A stretch of DNA of 6,493 bases, taken from contig MGQS01000008.1 of NCBI GenBank assembly GCA_001797905.1, forward strand, positions 1 to 6,493, read 5' to 3'. A program made the position numbers and the translations under genes. This DNA comes from Deltaproteobacteria bacterium RBG_16_54_11. Lineage in GTDB: Bacteria; Desulfobacterota; B13-G15; RBG-16-54-18. The notes below the pieces were generated by a model. That model searched no databases. It worked only from the letters and a program-made list of their open reading frames with translations, and was not told the origin of the DNA. Positions 1 to 5,860 of this stretch are shown one piece after another; the first letter of the stretch is position 1, and every line of letters begins with the position of its first letter.

Positions 1-1
1 G

Positions 2-718
2 TATGACAAGGCCATGCTCATTAACAATTTGAGCATGGGGGTTGACAAAGGTGAATTGGTCAGCCTCGTGGGTCCTAACGGGGCCGGCAAATCGACCCTG
101 CTCAGGGCCATCACCGGATTGGTAGCCTGGGAAAGGGAGCTTACGCGGAGGTCAACCCATGGTGATGTTCGGTTGGAGGGGAAGGTAACCTTTAACGGGG
201 AGCGAATCGAGCAGATACCTGCCCATGAAATCGTCAAGCGAGGGCTGATCCTTTGCCCGGAGAGGCGCAGGCCGTTCCGAGAGATGACGGTGATCGAGAA
301 TATCATGGTCGGGGCTTACCTCGTGAAGAACAAGGACGAAACTCGGGATAACTTAGACAAGGTATATCAACTCTTTCCCGTGCTGAAGGATCGATCACAC
401 CAGATCTCCGGGACGCTCTCCGGCGGAGAGCAGCAGATGCTCGCCATTGGCAGGGCATTGATGTCTCAACCCAAACTGTTGTGCATTGATGAGCCCTCGA
501 CGGGACTTGCCCCCATTTTGCGAGCGGAGGTATTTCAGAAGATCCAAGAGATCAGCAACTTAGGTATTACCGTCTTGCTCGTTGAGCAGGACGTGAGCAC
601 GGTCTTTAAGATGGCCGCCCGCAACTATGTCCTCTCCGCTGGAAAGATTATCGCCGAGGGGACCGGCAAGCAGTTACTCAAGAACGAGGTCGTCCGGAAA
701 ACCTACCTCGGGCTCTAA
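2..718 (+). CDS. livF: LivF-type ABC transporter ATP-binding protein, 5' partial
   Basis: ATPase subunit of a branched-chain amino acid/organic acid (HAAT, Liv) importer; it works on the cytoplasmic face, paired with a LivG-type ATPase. Numbering from the Met codon at base 14: Walker A GPNGAGKST at 20-28, signature LSGGEQQ at 135-141, Walker B LLCIDEP at 155-161, and VEQD at 190-193, where LivF proteins carry Gln instead of the usual switch His. The C-terminus RKTYLGL is typical of LivF. The frame stays open to the left edge and reads YDKA just before that Met, matching the family's Y-G/D-K-A segment. The true start therefore lies outside the window, roughly ten or more residues upstream, and base 14 is an internal Met. 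Compared with E. coli LivF there are about 14 extra residues between Walker A and the Q-loop region (about 36-55), and ERRRPFREM replaces the usual EGRRVF. Substrate unknown; the neighbours suggest a carboxylic acid that is later activated to a CoA ester. Confidence 0.93.
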   Translation, partial: YDKAMLINNLSMGVDKGELVSLVGPNGAGKSTLLRAITGLVAWERELTRRSTHGDVRLEGKVTFNGERIEQIPAHEIVKRGLILCPERRRPFREMTVIENIMVGAYLVKNKDETRDNLDKVYQLFPVLKDRSHQISGTLSGGEQQMLAIGRALMSQPKLLCIDEPSTGLAPILRAEVFQKIQEISNLGITVLLVEQDVSTVFKMAARNYVLSAGKIIAEGTGKQLLKNEVVRKTYLGL

Positions 719-776
719 AGCGACAGAGAATCTCAACAGGCCATCGGGAAAGGGCGTGCTCCCAAAGGACGTGCAT

Positions 777-805
777 TTTACGATGGGCATAATGGTGAAT
801 AAAAT
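777..805 (+). promoter_or_regulatory. Candidate sigma70-type promoter for the acyl-CoA operon
   Basis: TTTACG at 777-782 matches 4 of 6 bases of the -35 consensus and TAAAAT at 800-805 matches 5 of 6 of the -10 consensus, with a 17-base spacer. Transcription would begin near 812 and leave a leader of about 215 bases before the first dehydrogenase. Matches of this quality occur by chance, so this is only a candidate. Confidence 0.25.
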
Positions 806-889
806 CACAATCCCTACATGGCTGGTTCCAAATGACGACACGCTTCTTGGATGCGTTCGCGGACAGTTCCCACGAATGCCCCAGAGTGA

Positions 890-960
890 TTGACAAACAC
901 GGCATATGTAGTCGCTACCACGCGGAAGTCTATGGCATAGAGTACGAGAGAGCATCTATG
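890..960. promoter_or_regulatory. Candidate -35 box with dyad cluster, possible operator
   Basis: A perfect TTGACA lies at 890-895, but no good -10 box follows at 16-18 bases. The place where the -10 would fall is occupied by the dyad GTAG-TCG-CTAC (908-918). Further short inverted repeats follow: CATATG (903-908), TATG-G-CATA (931-939) and CATAGA/TCTATG (936-941 with 955-960, 13 bases between). Clustered dyads just upstream of a fatty-acid operon could bind a TetR- or FadR-type repressor or an activator. Each dyad is short, so the case rests on their clustering only. Confidence 0.22.
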
Positions 961-1014
961 AGAACCGGGTCGAAAGTCCGTAACCACCCGTGAGAGAGTC
1001 GGCCGAATACAGAT

Positions 1015-1022
1015 AAGGAGGT
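1015..1022 (+). promoter_or_regulatory. Strong Shine-Dalgarno for the first acyl-CoA dehydrogenase
   Basis: AAGGAGGT lies six bases before the ATG at 1029. It is a near-perfect complement of the 16S rRNA 3' end and fixes the start codon. Confidence 0.85.
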
Positions 1023-1028
1023 TTTTAT

Positions 1029-2183
1029 ATGGATTTCGAGATACCGGAAAATCTGCGCATAATGCAGGACACTATACGTCGTTTTGTCAACCAGGACCTC
1101 GAACCCATCTCCCAGAAGGTCGAGGAAGAAGATCATATGCCCGAAGAAATCGTCCAGCAGATGCGGGAGCTGGGGCTTTTCGGTCTTTCTATCCCCGAAG
1201 AGTATGGCGGTTTGGGAATAGGGACCCTTGGGGAGTGTCTGGTGTATGAGGAGTTGTCAAAGACGAACGCCGCTTTTCGGTCGCGCATCGGCACGAGCAA
1301 CGGTATCGGATCCATGGGGATCCTGTTTGACGGCACCGAGGAACAAAAGCAAAAGTACCTCCCCAGGATTGCAAGCGGTGAATGGACCTCCTGCTTTGCC
1401 TTATCCGAGCCCGAAGCCGGCTCGGATGCGGGCAATATCAAAATGACGGCCGACCGCGACGGCGATTCTTTCGTCTTAAACGGATTGAAGCATTTTATTA
1501 CGAACGGGGACGTGGCCGACATAGCCACCGTGATCGCCTTAACTGATAAGGAAAAGAAAACACGGGGGGGTATCACCGCTTTTGTTGTGGAGAAGGGGAC
1601 CCCCGGGTTTTCCGTAGGGACGATTGAGCGAAAGATGGGCTTGCGGGGGAGCCACACCTGTGAGCTGATCTTCGATAACTGCCGGGTTGCGGTGGAACAG
1701 GTGATTGGCGGCGCACCTTTGATCGGGCAAGGGTTCAAAACGGCTATGAGCGTTCTTGATAAAGGCCGCCTCACCTTGGGTGCGTCTGCCCTTGGAGCAG
1801 CGCAAAAACTGCTCGATCTTAGTATAGAGTATGCCAAGCAGCGGGTCCAATTCGGGAAGCCCATTGCCCAGTTTCAATCGGTGGGGAACATGCTGGCAGA
1901 TATGGCTACCGAGATCTATGCGGCGCGTCAGATGCTCTATCACGCCGCCTGGCTGAGGGATCAGGACAAAAAAGTGATACGAGAAGCCTCTATGGTCAAG
2001 CTTTTCTGTACCGAGATGGCGTGCCGGGTCGTTGATAGCGCCGTGCAGATCTTCGGGGGCATGGGTTATATGAAGGATTTTCCCGTTGAAAGGTTTTACC
2101 GGGATCTCCGTCTTTATAGGCTCTATGAAGGGACAAGCGAGATCCAGCGATTGGTGATCGCACGGGAATTGACGAAGGACTGA
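1029..2183 (+). CDS. Acyl-CoA dehydrogenase, short/medium-chain or glutaryl-CoA type
   Basis: FAD enzyme that makes a trans-2-enoyl-CoA from an acyl-CoA in the cytoplasm and passes electrons to electron transfer flavoprotein. At 384 residues it has the usual length of the homotetrameric family: N-terminal helical domain (about 1-118), beta domain (about 120-220) and C-terminal helical domain (about 230-380). Visible motifs are FALSEPEAGSD (123-133), the flavin-contacting FITNG (156-160), RVQFGKPIAQFQ (272-283), QIFGGMGY (340-347) and LYEGTSEIQR (365-374). Glu367 in YEGT is the catalytic base, the position used by butyryl-CoA dehydrogenases; isovaleryl- and long-chain enzymes place it elsewhere. 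FRSRIGTSNGIGS (83-95) aligns by eye with the YRSAMSVQSSL segment of glutaryl-CoA dehydrogenase, putting Arg84 at the residue that holds the distal carboxylate. A dicarboxyl-CoA substrate is therefore possible but not shown. First gene of the catabolic block, 48 bases before the next; start fixed by AAGGAGGT. Confidence 0.93.
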   Translation: MDFEIPENLRIMQDTIRRFVNQDLEPISQKVEEEDHMPEEIVQQMRELGLFGLSIPEEYGGLGIGTLGECLVYEELSKTNAAFRSRIGTSNGIGSMGILFDGTEEQKQKYLPRIASGEWTSCFALSEPEAGSDAGNIKMTADRDGDSFVLNGLKHFITNGDVADIATVIALTDKEKKTRGGITAFVVEKGTPGFSVGTIERKMGLRGSHTCELIFDNCRVAVEQVIGGAPLIGQGFKTAMSVLDKGRLTLGASALGAAQKLLDLSIEYAKQRVQFGKPIAQFQSVGNMLADMATEIYAARQMLYHAAWLRDQDKKVIREASMVKLFCTEMACRVVDSAVQIFGGMGYMKDFPVERFYRDLRLYRLYEGTSEIQRLVIARELTKD

Positions 2184-2231
2184 TCGCGCAGTGATGATGG
2201 ATGCGAGCAGGCAGAAAGGGAGACAAACTCG

Positions 2232-3011
2232 ATGCAATACAAGACTATAAGCAGCGAGCGAAAAGGACAAGTAGGTATCCTCTATCTGGACCGCCCCAAG
2301 GTGCTCAACGCCCTTTCCGAAGAGATGCAGCGCGAGTTGCTTCATTTCATGCAGGCGGCGCGTGCAGATGACTCTCTGCGAGTGCTCATCCTTACCGGCA
2401 GGGGCAGGGCCTTCAGCGCCGGCGGGGACCTCAACATGTTCAAGCAGGCCTACGAGGCCTACCAGCGAGACGGGTCGGACAGCGGCTTGGGAGGAACGAA
2501 TCTTCCCCGCGCCTTCATCGACTTCCCCAAGCCGTTCATCGCCGCCATCAACGGCGCCGCTTTCGGCTTCGGTCTGACCGTATCGTTGATTTGCGATATC
2601 CGTATTGCCGCCTCGAACGCCCTGTTCAGCTGCGCCTTCGCCCGGATCGGCGTCACCCCGGAATTCGGCAGTTCCTACTTCCTGCCCAAAGTGATGGGCT
2701 ATGCGCGGGCTGCCGAACTGGCCTTTACCGCCAAAGACATCGACGCTCAGGAGGCGTATCGGCTCGGCCTGGTCAATCGGGTGGTGCCGCCTGAGGAACT
2801 GATGGTTGCCAGCGAGGCGTTAGCGAACGAGATCGCCGCCCTGCCGCACGAGGCAGTCATGATGGCCAAGCGCGTGTTGCGACACGGCAGCCAGTCCACG
2901 CTGGATCAGGCCCTGCCTTATGAGAGCCTGGTCTTTCAGTATTGCACGAGAACGGCGGAGCACTACAAAACCGTTTGTGAGACCCTCGCGAGGCTCAAAG
3001 GCGCTCGCTGA
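2232..3011 (+). CDS. Enoyl-CoA hydratase/isomerase family protein, isomerase-like active site
   Basis: Crotonase-fold protein of 259 residues, the family's normal length, cytoplasmic and probably trimeric or hexameric. The oxyanion-hole segments are present: AFSAGGDL (60-67) and NGAAFGFGLT (107-116). The two glutamates that activate water in classical enoyl-CoA hydratase (rat Glu144 and Glu164) align with Thr116 and Phe136 here. Instead, TPEFGSSYFLPK (142-153) carries Glu144 where ECI2-type delta3,delta2-enoyl-CoA isomerases have their catalytic Glu (human ECI2 SPEGCSS, yeast Eci1 TEGGTT). A double-bond isomerase role, or another non-hydratase crotonase activity, is therefore favoured over plain hydration; automated annotation would probably say enoyl-CoA hydratase. 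AAAGGGAG at 2215-2222 precedes the ATG by nine bases, and RKGQVGILYLDRP is a normal crotonase N-terminus. By eye its GC content is higher than that of the upstream dehydrogenase. Family certain, reaction uncertain. Confidence 0.92.
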   Translation: MQYKTISSERKGQVGILYLDRPKVLNALSEEMQRELLHFMQAARADDSLRVLILTGRGRAFSAGGDLNMFKQAYEAYQRDGSDSGLGGTNLPRAFIDFPKPFIAAINGAAFGFGLTVSLICDIRIAASNALFSCAFARIGVTPEFGSSYFLPKVMGYARAAELAFTAKDIDAQEAYRLGLVNRVVPPEELMVASEALANEIAALPHEAVMMAKRVLRHGSQSTLDQALPYESLVFQYCTRTAEHYKTVCETLARLKGAR

Positions 3012-3052
3012 TAGGTGCCGGGGCTCGGCAACGAGACCTGCGGATTACGCAG

Positions 3053-3060
3053 AAGGAGGT
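3053..3060 (+). promoter_or_regulatory. Shine-Dalgarno that decides the start of the 3-hydroxyacyl-CoA dehydrogenase
   Basis: AAGGAGGT stands seven bases before the ATG at 3068. Another ATG at 3064 lies even closer but is in a different frame and hits TAA after four codons, so 3068 is the true start. Confidence 0.8.
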
Positions 3061-3067
3061 TTGATGC

Positions 3068-3940
3068 ATGCAGATTAAAAGTGTGTTCGTGATCGGCTCC
3101 GGCTTGATGGGCAGCGGTATCGCCCAGGTATGCGCCCAGGCGGGTATTAAGGCCTGTCTCTACGACATCAGCCAAGATGCCCTGGACAAGGCCATCAAGG
3201 ACATTAGCTGGTCTGTGGGCAAATTCGTCGAGAAGGGTACGGTGAAGGAGGACCTGAAGACCGTTACGGGCCGCATCAGCACCTCTTCGAACATCGCGGC
3301 CGCCTCCGAGGCCGAGCTGGTCATCGAAGCGGTCTTTGAGCGGCTGGACGTCAAACAGGAGATCTTCCGCCAGGTCGATCAGGCGGCCAAACCGGCGGCC
3401 CTGCTTGCGAGCAATACCTCGGCCATTCCGATCACGGAGCTGGCGGCGGTGACCAAGCGGCCCGAGCAGGTGTTGGGGCTGCACTTCTTCAGCCCGGCCC
3501 CGATGATGCAGGCCGTGGAGGTCATCAAAGGCCTGGCCACGAGCGACAAAACCGCCGAGATCGGTCGTGAGTTCGTGCTTGCCATCGGGAAGGAGCCGAT
3601 CATGGTCAATCGGGACGTGGCCGGATTCGTGATCAACAGGATCAACTTCCCTTCGACCATCGAGGCCATGCGCCTCGTGGAGGCCGGGATCGCCACGGTG
3701 GAGGATATCGACAAAGGGCTCAGGCTGGCTTCGGGACGCCGCATGGGGATCTTCGAGACCGGCGACATGGTCGGGCTCGACGTGACCTACGGCGCCATGA
3801 TGGCCATGTATCAGGAGACCGGCGATTCCCGCTGGTATCCCCCCCTGCTCCTGCGACGTAAGGTCAAGGCCGGGCAGCTGGGAAGAAAGACGGGCAAGGG
3901 TTGGTACGAATACAACAAAGACGGAAGCCGGAAGGGGTGA
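3068..3940 (+). CDS. 3-hydroxyacyl-CoA (3-hydroxybutyryl-CoA) dehydrogenase
   Basis: NAD-dependent oxidation of an L-3-hydroxyacyl-CoA to the 3-oxoacyl-CoA, the third step of beta-oxidation, in the cytoplasm. This is the stand-alone single-domain type (290 residues; Hbd/PaaH-like enzymes are about 280-290), not the fused FadB type. The N-terminal Rossmann domain shows VIGSGLMGSGIAQ (8-20) with the GxGxxG dinucleotide loop, and Asp33 ends the second strand, consistent with preference for NAD. Catalytic and substrate residues are in place: Ser118 in SNTSAIPI, His139 in GLHFFSPAP paired with Glu151 in VEVIK, and Asn190 in GFVINR. The C-terminal dimerisation domain contains GIFETGDMVGLDV (227-239) and ends in LGRKTGKGWYEY (271-282), a family hallmark. 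It lies 56 bases after the crotonase and 76 before the long dehydrogenase, in line with one transcript. Chain-length preference cannot be read from the sequence. Confidence 0.95.
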   Translation: MQIKSVFVIGSGLMGSGIAQVCAQAGIKACLYDISQDALDKAIKDISWSVGKFVEKGTVKEDLKTVTGRISTSSNIAAASEAELVIEAVFERLDVKQEIFRQVDQAAKPAALLASNTSAIPITELAAVTKRPEQVLGLHFFSPAPMMQAVEVIKGLATSDKTAEIGREFVLAIGKEPIMVNRDVAGFVINRINFPSTIEAMRLVEAGIATVEDIDKGLRLASGRRMGIFETGDMVGLDVTYGAMMAMYQETGDSRWYPPLLLRRKVKAGQLGRKTGKGWYEYNKDGSRKG

Positions 3941-3951
3941 GAAGAGCGTGC

Positions 3952-3965
3952 CGGCTGCGGAGCCG
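3952..3965 (+). other. Small GC hairpin in the gap before the long acyl-CoA dehydrogenase
   Basis: CGGCT-GCGG-AGCCG forms a 5-base-pair stem with a 4-base loop just after the stop codon at 3940. No T-run follows, so it is not a rho-independent terminator. At most it is a weak mRNA-stability or spacer structure. Confidence 0.25.
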
Positions 3966-4016
3966 CCATGCGGAGGGAATAAAGTCAAATAAAAAGAAAG
4001 GAGCTACAGTAAAGCA

Positions 4017-5801
4017 ATGGAACATTACAGAGTAAACTCAAAAGACATCCTCTTTATCCTGAAGGAACAGTTAAACTATGGATCCCTGTGCTCGTTGGAC
4101 CGCTATAAAGATCTGAACGAAAAGGCGTTGGACATGGTGGTCTCGGAGGCGATCAAGTTTGCCCAAGAGGTGCTGGATCCCCTCCAAGCGATCGGCGAGA
4201 AATGGGGGGTACAGATGAAGGACGGCAAGGTCTCCTGTGCCCCCGAGTTTAGGGAGGCATTCAAGCAGTTCGGGGAGAACGGATGGATCGCCCTTGCCAA
4301 CGATGCCCACTACGGGGGCCAGGAATTTCCGCGTATGATGGATATCGTGACGCATGACTTTATGTACGGGGCCTGCCAGTCCTTTGCCATGTGCCCGGGG
4401 CTGACCCTCGGCGCCGCCCATCTGATCGAGACCTTTGCCACGGACGAGTTCAAGGAACGCTATGTCCCCCGGATGCTCAAGGGGGAGTGGGGCGGCACCA
4501 TGGCCCTGACCGAGCCGAACTCCGGCTCGGACCTGTCCGACATCCAGACCACGGCCTTTCGTGCGGGGGACCATTTCAAGATCAAGGGAACCAAGATCTT
4601 CATCTCCTGGGGAGATCATGACCTGGCGGACAATATCATCCACCTAGTTTTAGCCAAGATCGAAGGGGCGCCCGCAGGGACGCGCGGCATCTCTCTCTTC
4701 ATCGTCCCCAAGATCCGGGTCAAGCCGGACGGTTCCCTGGGGGAGGCCAACGACGTCGTCTGCGAAAAGGTGGAAGAGAAGTTGGGCATTCATGCCTCAC
4801 CCACCTGCGAATTAAGCTTCGGATCCCATGACGGATGCATCGGTTACCTGTGCGGGCAAGAGAACAAGGGCTTGTCGCATATGTTCCAGATGATGAATGC
4901 CGCCCGCATCGGCACCGGCGTGGGCGGCATGGCCATAGCCAGCACCGCCTACCAGAACGCCGTGGCGTACACCAAAGAGAGGATCCAGGGGTCCGATATC
5001 ACCGGACAGAAGAAGGGGCAGGTGCCTATCATCAACCACCCCGACGTGCGCCGCATGCTGCTCTGGATGAAGGCCATGGTGGAGGGGATGCGTTCGATGG
5101 CCTATACCGGCGCGCTCTGGTTGGACCTGTCCTTGGAGACGACCGACGCGGACAAGAAAGCCCATTACGCGGCCCTGGTGGACTTTATGACCCCCATTAT
5201 CAAGGCCTACTGCTCCGAGATGGGATTCAGGGTGTGCGAGACCGCCATGCAGTGTTACGGCGGGTACGGATTCTGCAGTGACTATCCCATCGAGCAGTAT
5301 CTCAGGGACACCAAGATCCTGTCGCTGTACGAGGGCACCAACGGCATGATGGCCTTGGATCTCATGGGCCGCAAGATGCGGATCAACGATGGCGCCCCGG
5401 TCCGCGCCTTCATGGAGGAGATCGGCTCCTTTTGCAAAACGAACCAGAACCATCCCCGCCTCGGGGGCTCGGTGAAAGAGCTGGGCCGGATGGTGGATAA
5501 GCTGATGGAGGTGTCCACCAAGATGGGGATGCTGGCTATGTCGGATCTACCCCAATGGGCCTCCAATACCTACCCCGCCCTCTTGAGTTTCGGGGATGCC
5601 TGCATGTGCTGGCGGCTTTTGGACATGGCCCTGGCCGCCCAGAAGGCCATCGATGGCGGAAAGAATACTCCGTTCTACCAGGGTAAGGTCTCGCAGGCCC
5701 TCTACTTCACAGGAGCCACCCTGCCGCTCGCCGTTGCGCGGCTGGAGAGTTGTGTGCGCGAAGGGCGCGAGATCGTCGAGATGCCGGAGGAGGCCTTCTA
5801 G
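4017..5801 (+). CDS. Long acyl-CoA dehydrogenase, DmdC-like, with C-terminal extension
   Basis: FAD acyl-CoA dehydrogenase of 594 residues, about 200 longer than the short/medium-chain class. It belongs by layout to the group that includes 3-methylmercaptopropionyl-CoA dehydrogenase (DmdC) and many dehydrogenases of unknown substrate. Order: an N-terminal segment typical of this group (YRVNSKDILFILKEQL, 4-19), helical domain, beta domain with MALTEPNSGSD (162-172) and KIFISWGDHD (193-202), second helical domain with QCYGGYGF (412-419), then LYEGTNGMMALDLMGRK (437-453) with Glu439 as the expected catalytic base. Residues from about 460 to the end form the extra helical domain of the group. The start fits the family N-terminus, although GAAAGGAG-like SD GAAAGGAG (3996-4003) is 13 bases away, longer than its neighbours' spacing, which may lower translation. 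Known members act on varied acyl-CoAs, so a methylthio or DMSP role should not be assumed. Electrons would go to electron transfer flavoprotein, encoded elsewhere. Confidence 0.93.
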   Translation: MEHYRVNSKDILFILKEQLNYGSLCSLDRYKDLNEKALDMVVSEAIKFAQEVLDPLQAIGEKWGVQMKDGKVSCAPEFREAFKQFGENGWIALANDAHYGGQEFPRMMDIVTHDFMYGACQSFAMCPGLTLGAAHLIETFATDEFKERYVPRMLKGEWGGTMALTEPNSGSDLSDIQTTAFRAGDHFKIKGTKIFISWGDHDLADNIIHLVLAKIEGAPAGTRGISLFIVPKIRVKPDGSLGEANDVVCEKVEEKLGIHASPTCELSFGSHDGCIGYLCGQENKGLSHMFQMMNAARIGTGVGGMAIASTAYQNAVAYTKERIQGSDITGQKKGQVPIINHPDVRRMLLWMKAMVEGMRSMAYTGALWLDLSLETTDADKKAHYAALVDFMTPIIKAYCSEMGFRVCETAMQCYGGYGFCSDYPIEQYLRDTKILSLYEGTNGMMALDLMGRKMRINDGAPVRAFMEEIGSFCKTNQNHPRLGGSVKELGRMVDKLMEVSTKMGMLAMSDLPQWASNTYPALLSFGDACMCWRLLDMALAAQKAIDGGKNTPFYQGKVSQALYFTGATLPLAVARLESCVREGREIVEMPEEAF

Positions 5802-5860
5802 CCTCATACGGATGATCCCGTGCTCCCGAAGAGGGGAACGTCGCACGGAAGGGAAATTGC

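Larger units (their letters stand above)
719..1028. other. 310-base intergenic region, probable operon leader
   Basis: This stretch separates the transporter ATPase from the acyl-CoA oxidation genes. I find no supportable gene: the open frames crossing it on either strand either start inside livF or have no ribosome site and match no family I recognise. One small frame (783-893, 36 codons) has AAAGGA 13 bases upstream, which is too weak to call. No GC-rich hairpin followed by a T-run is visible, so there is no evidence of a terminator after livF and read-through is possible. The region contains an imperfect direct repeat (749-759 and 764-774), two weak promoter candidates and a cluster of short dyads at 903-960. 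It ends in a strong Shine-Dalgarno. Confidence 0.6.

Noticed and set aside
14..16. ATG at 14 as the start of the ABC ATPase
   Set aside because: The frame is open upstream and the residues before it continue the LivF family pattern, so the gene begins outside the window.
627..893. + strand open frame covering the end of livF and the gap (also 783-893 alone)
   Set aside because: The start lies inside livF in another frame; the shorter version has only a distant AAAGGA and no recognisable product.
674..955. - strand frame across the gap that might be a small gene or a gene remnant
   Set aside because: No ribosome site, overlaps livF, and the peptide resembles nothing I can name.
961..1000. 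Segment with GTCGAAAGTCCG resembling an RNase P RNA or T-arm fragment
   Set aside because: Only about nine bases fit and no surrounding secondary structure or further conserved parts of either RNA are present.
3064..3066. ATG near the Shine-Dalgarno of the 3-hydroxyacyl-CoA dehydrogenase
   Set aside because: It is out of frame and stops after four codons; 3068 gives the family N-terminus.
2963..3988. Long open frame on the - strand (341 codons), and other - strand frames of 190-268 codons at 1133-1864, 1539-2345, 4071-4643 and 4812-5453
   Set aside because: They lie opposite strongly supported genes, have composition typical of antisense reading of GC-rich codons (runs of H, R, G, P, L), and match no family.
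5819..5831. CGTGCTCCCGAAG, 12 of 13 bases identical to 755-767, as a possible shared operator
   Set aside because: Matches of this length with one mismatch are expected several times by chance within 6.5 kb.
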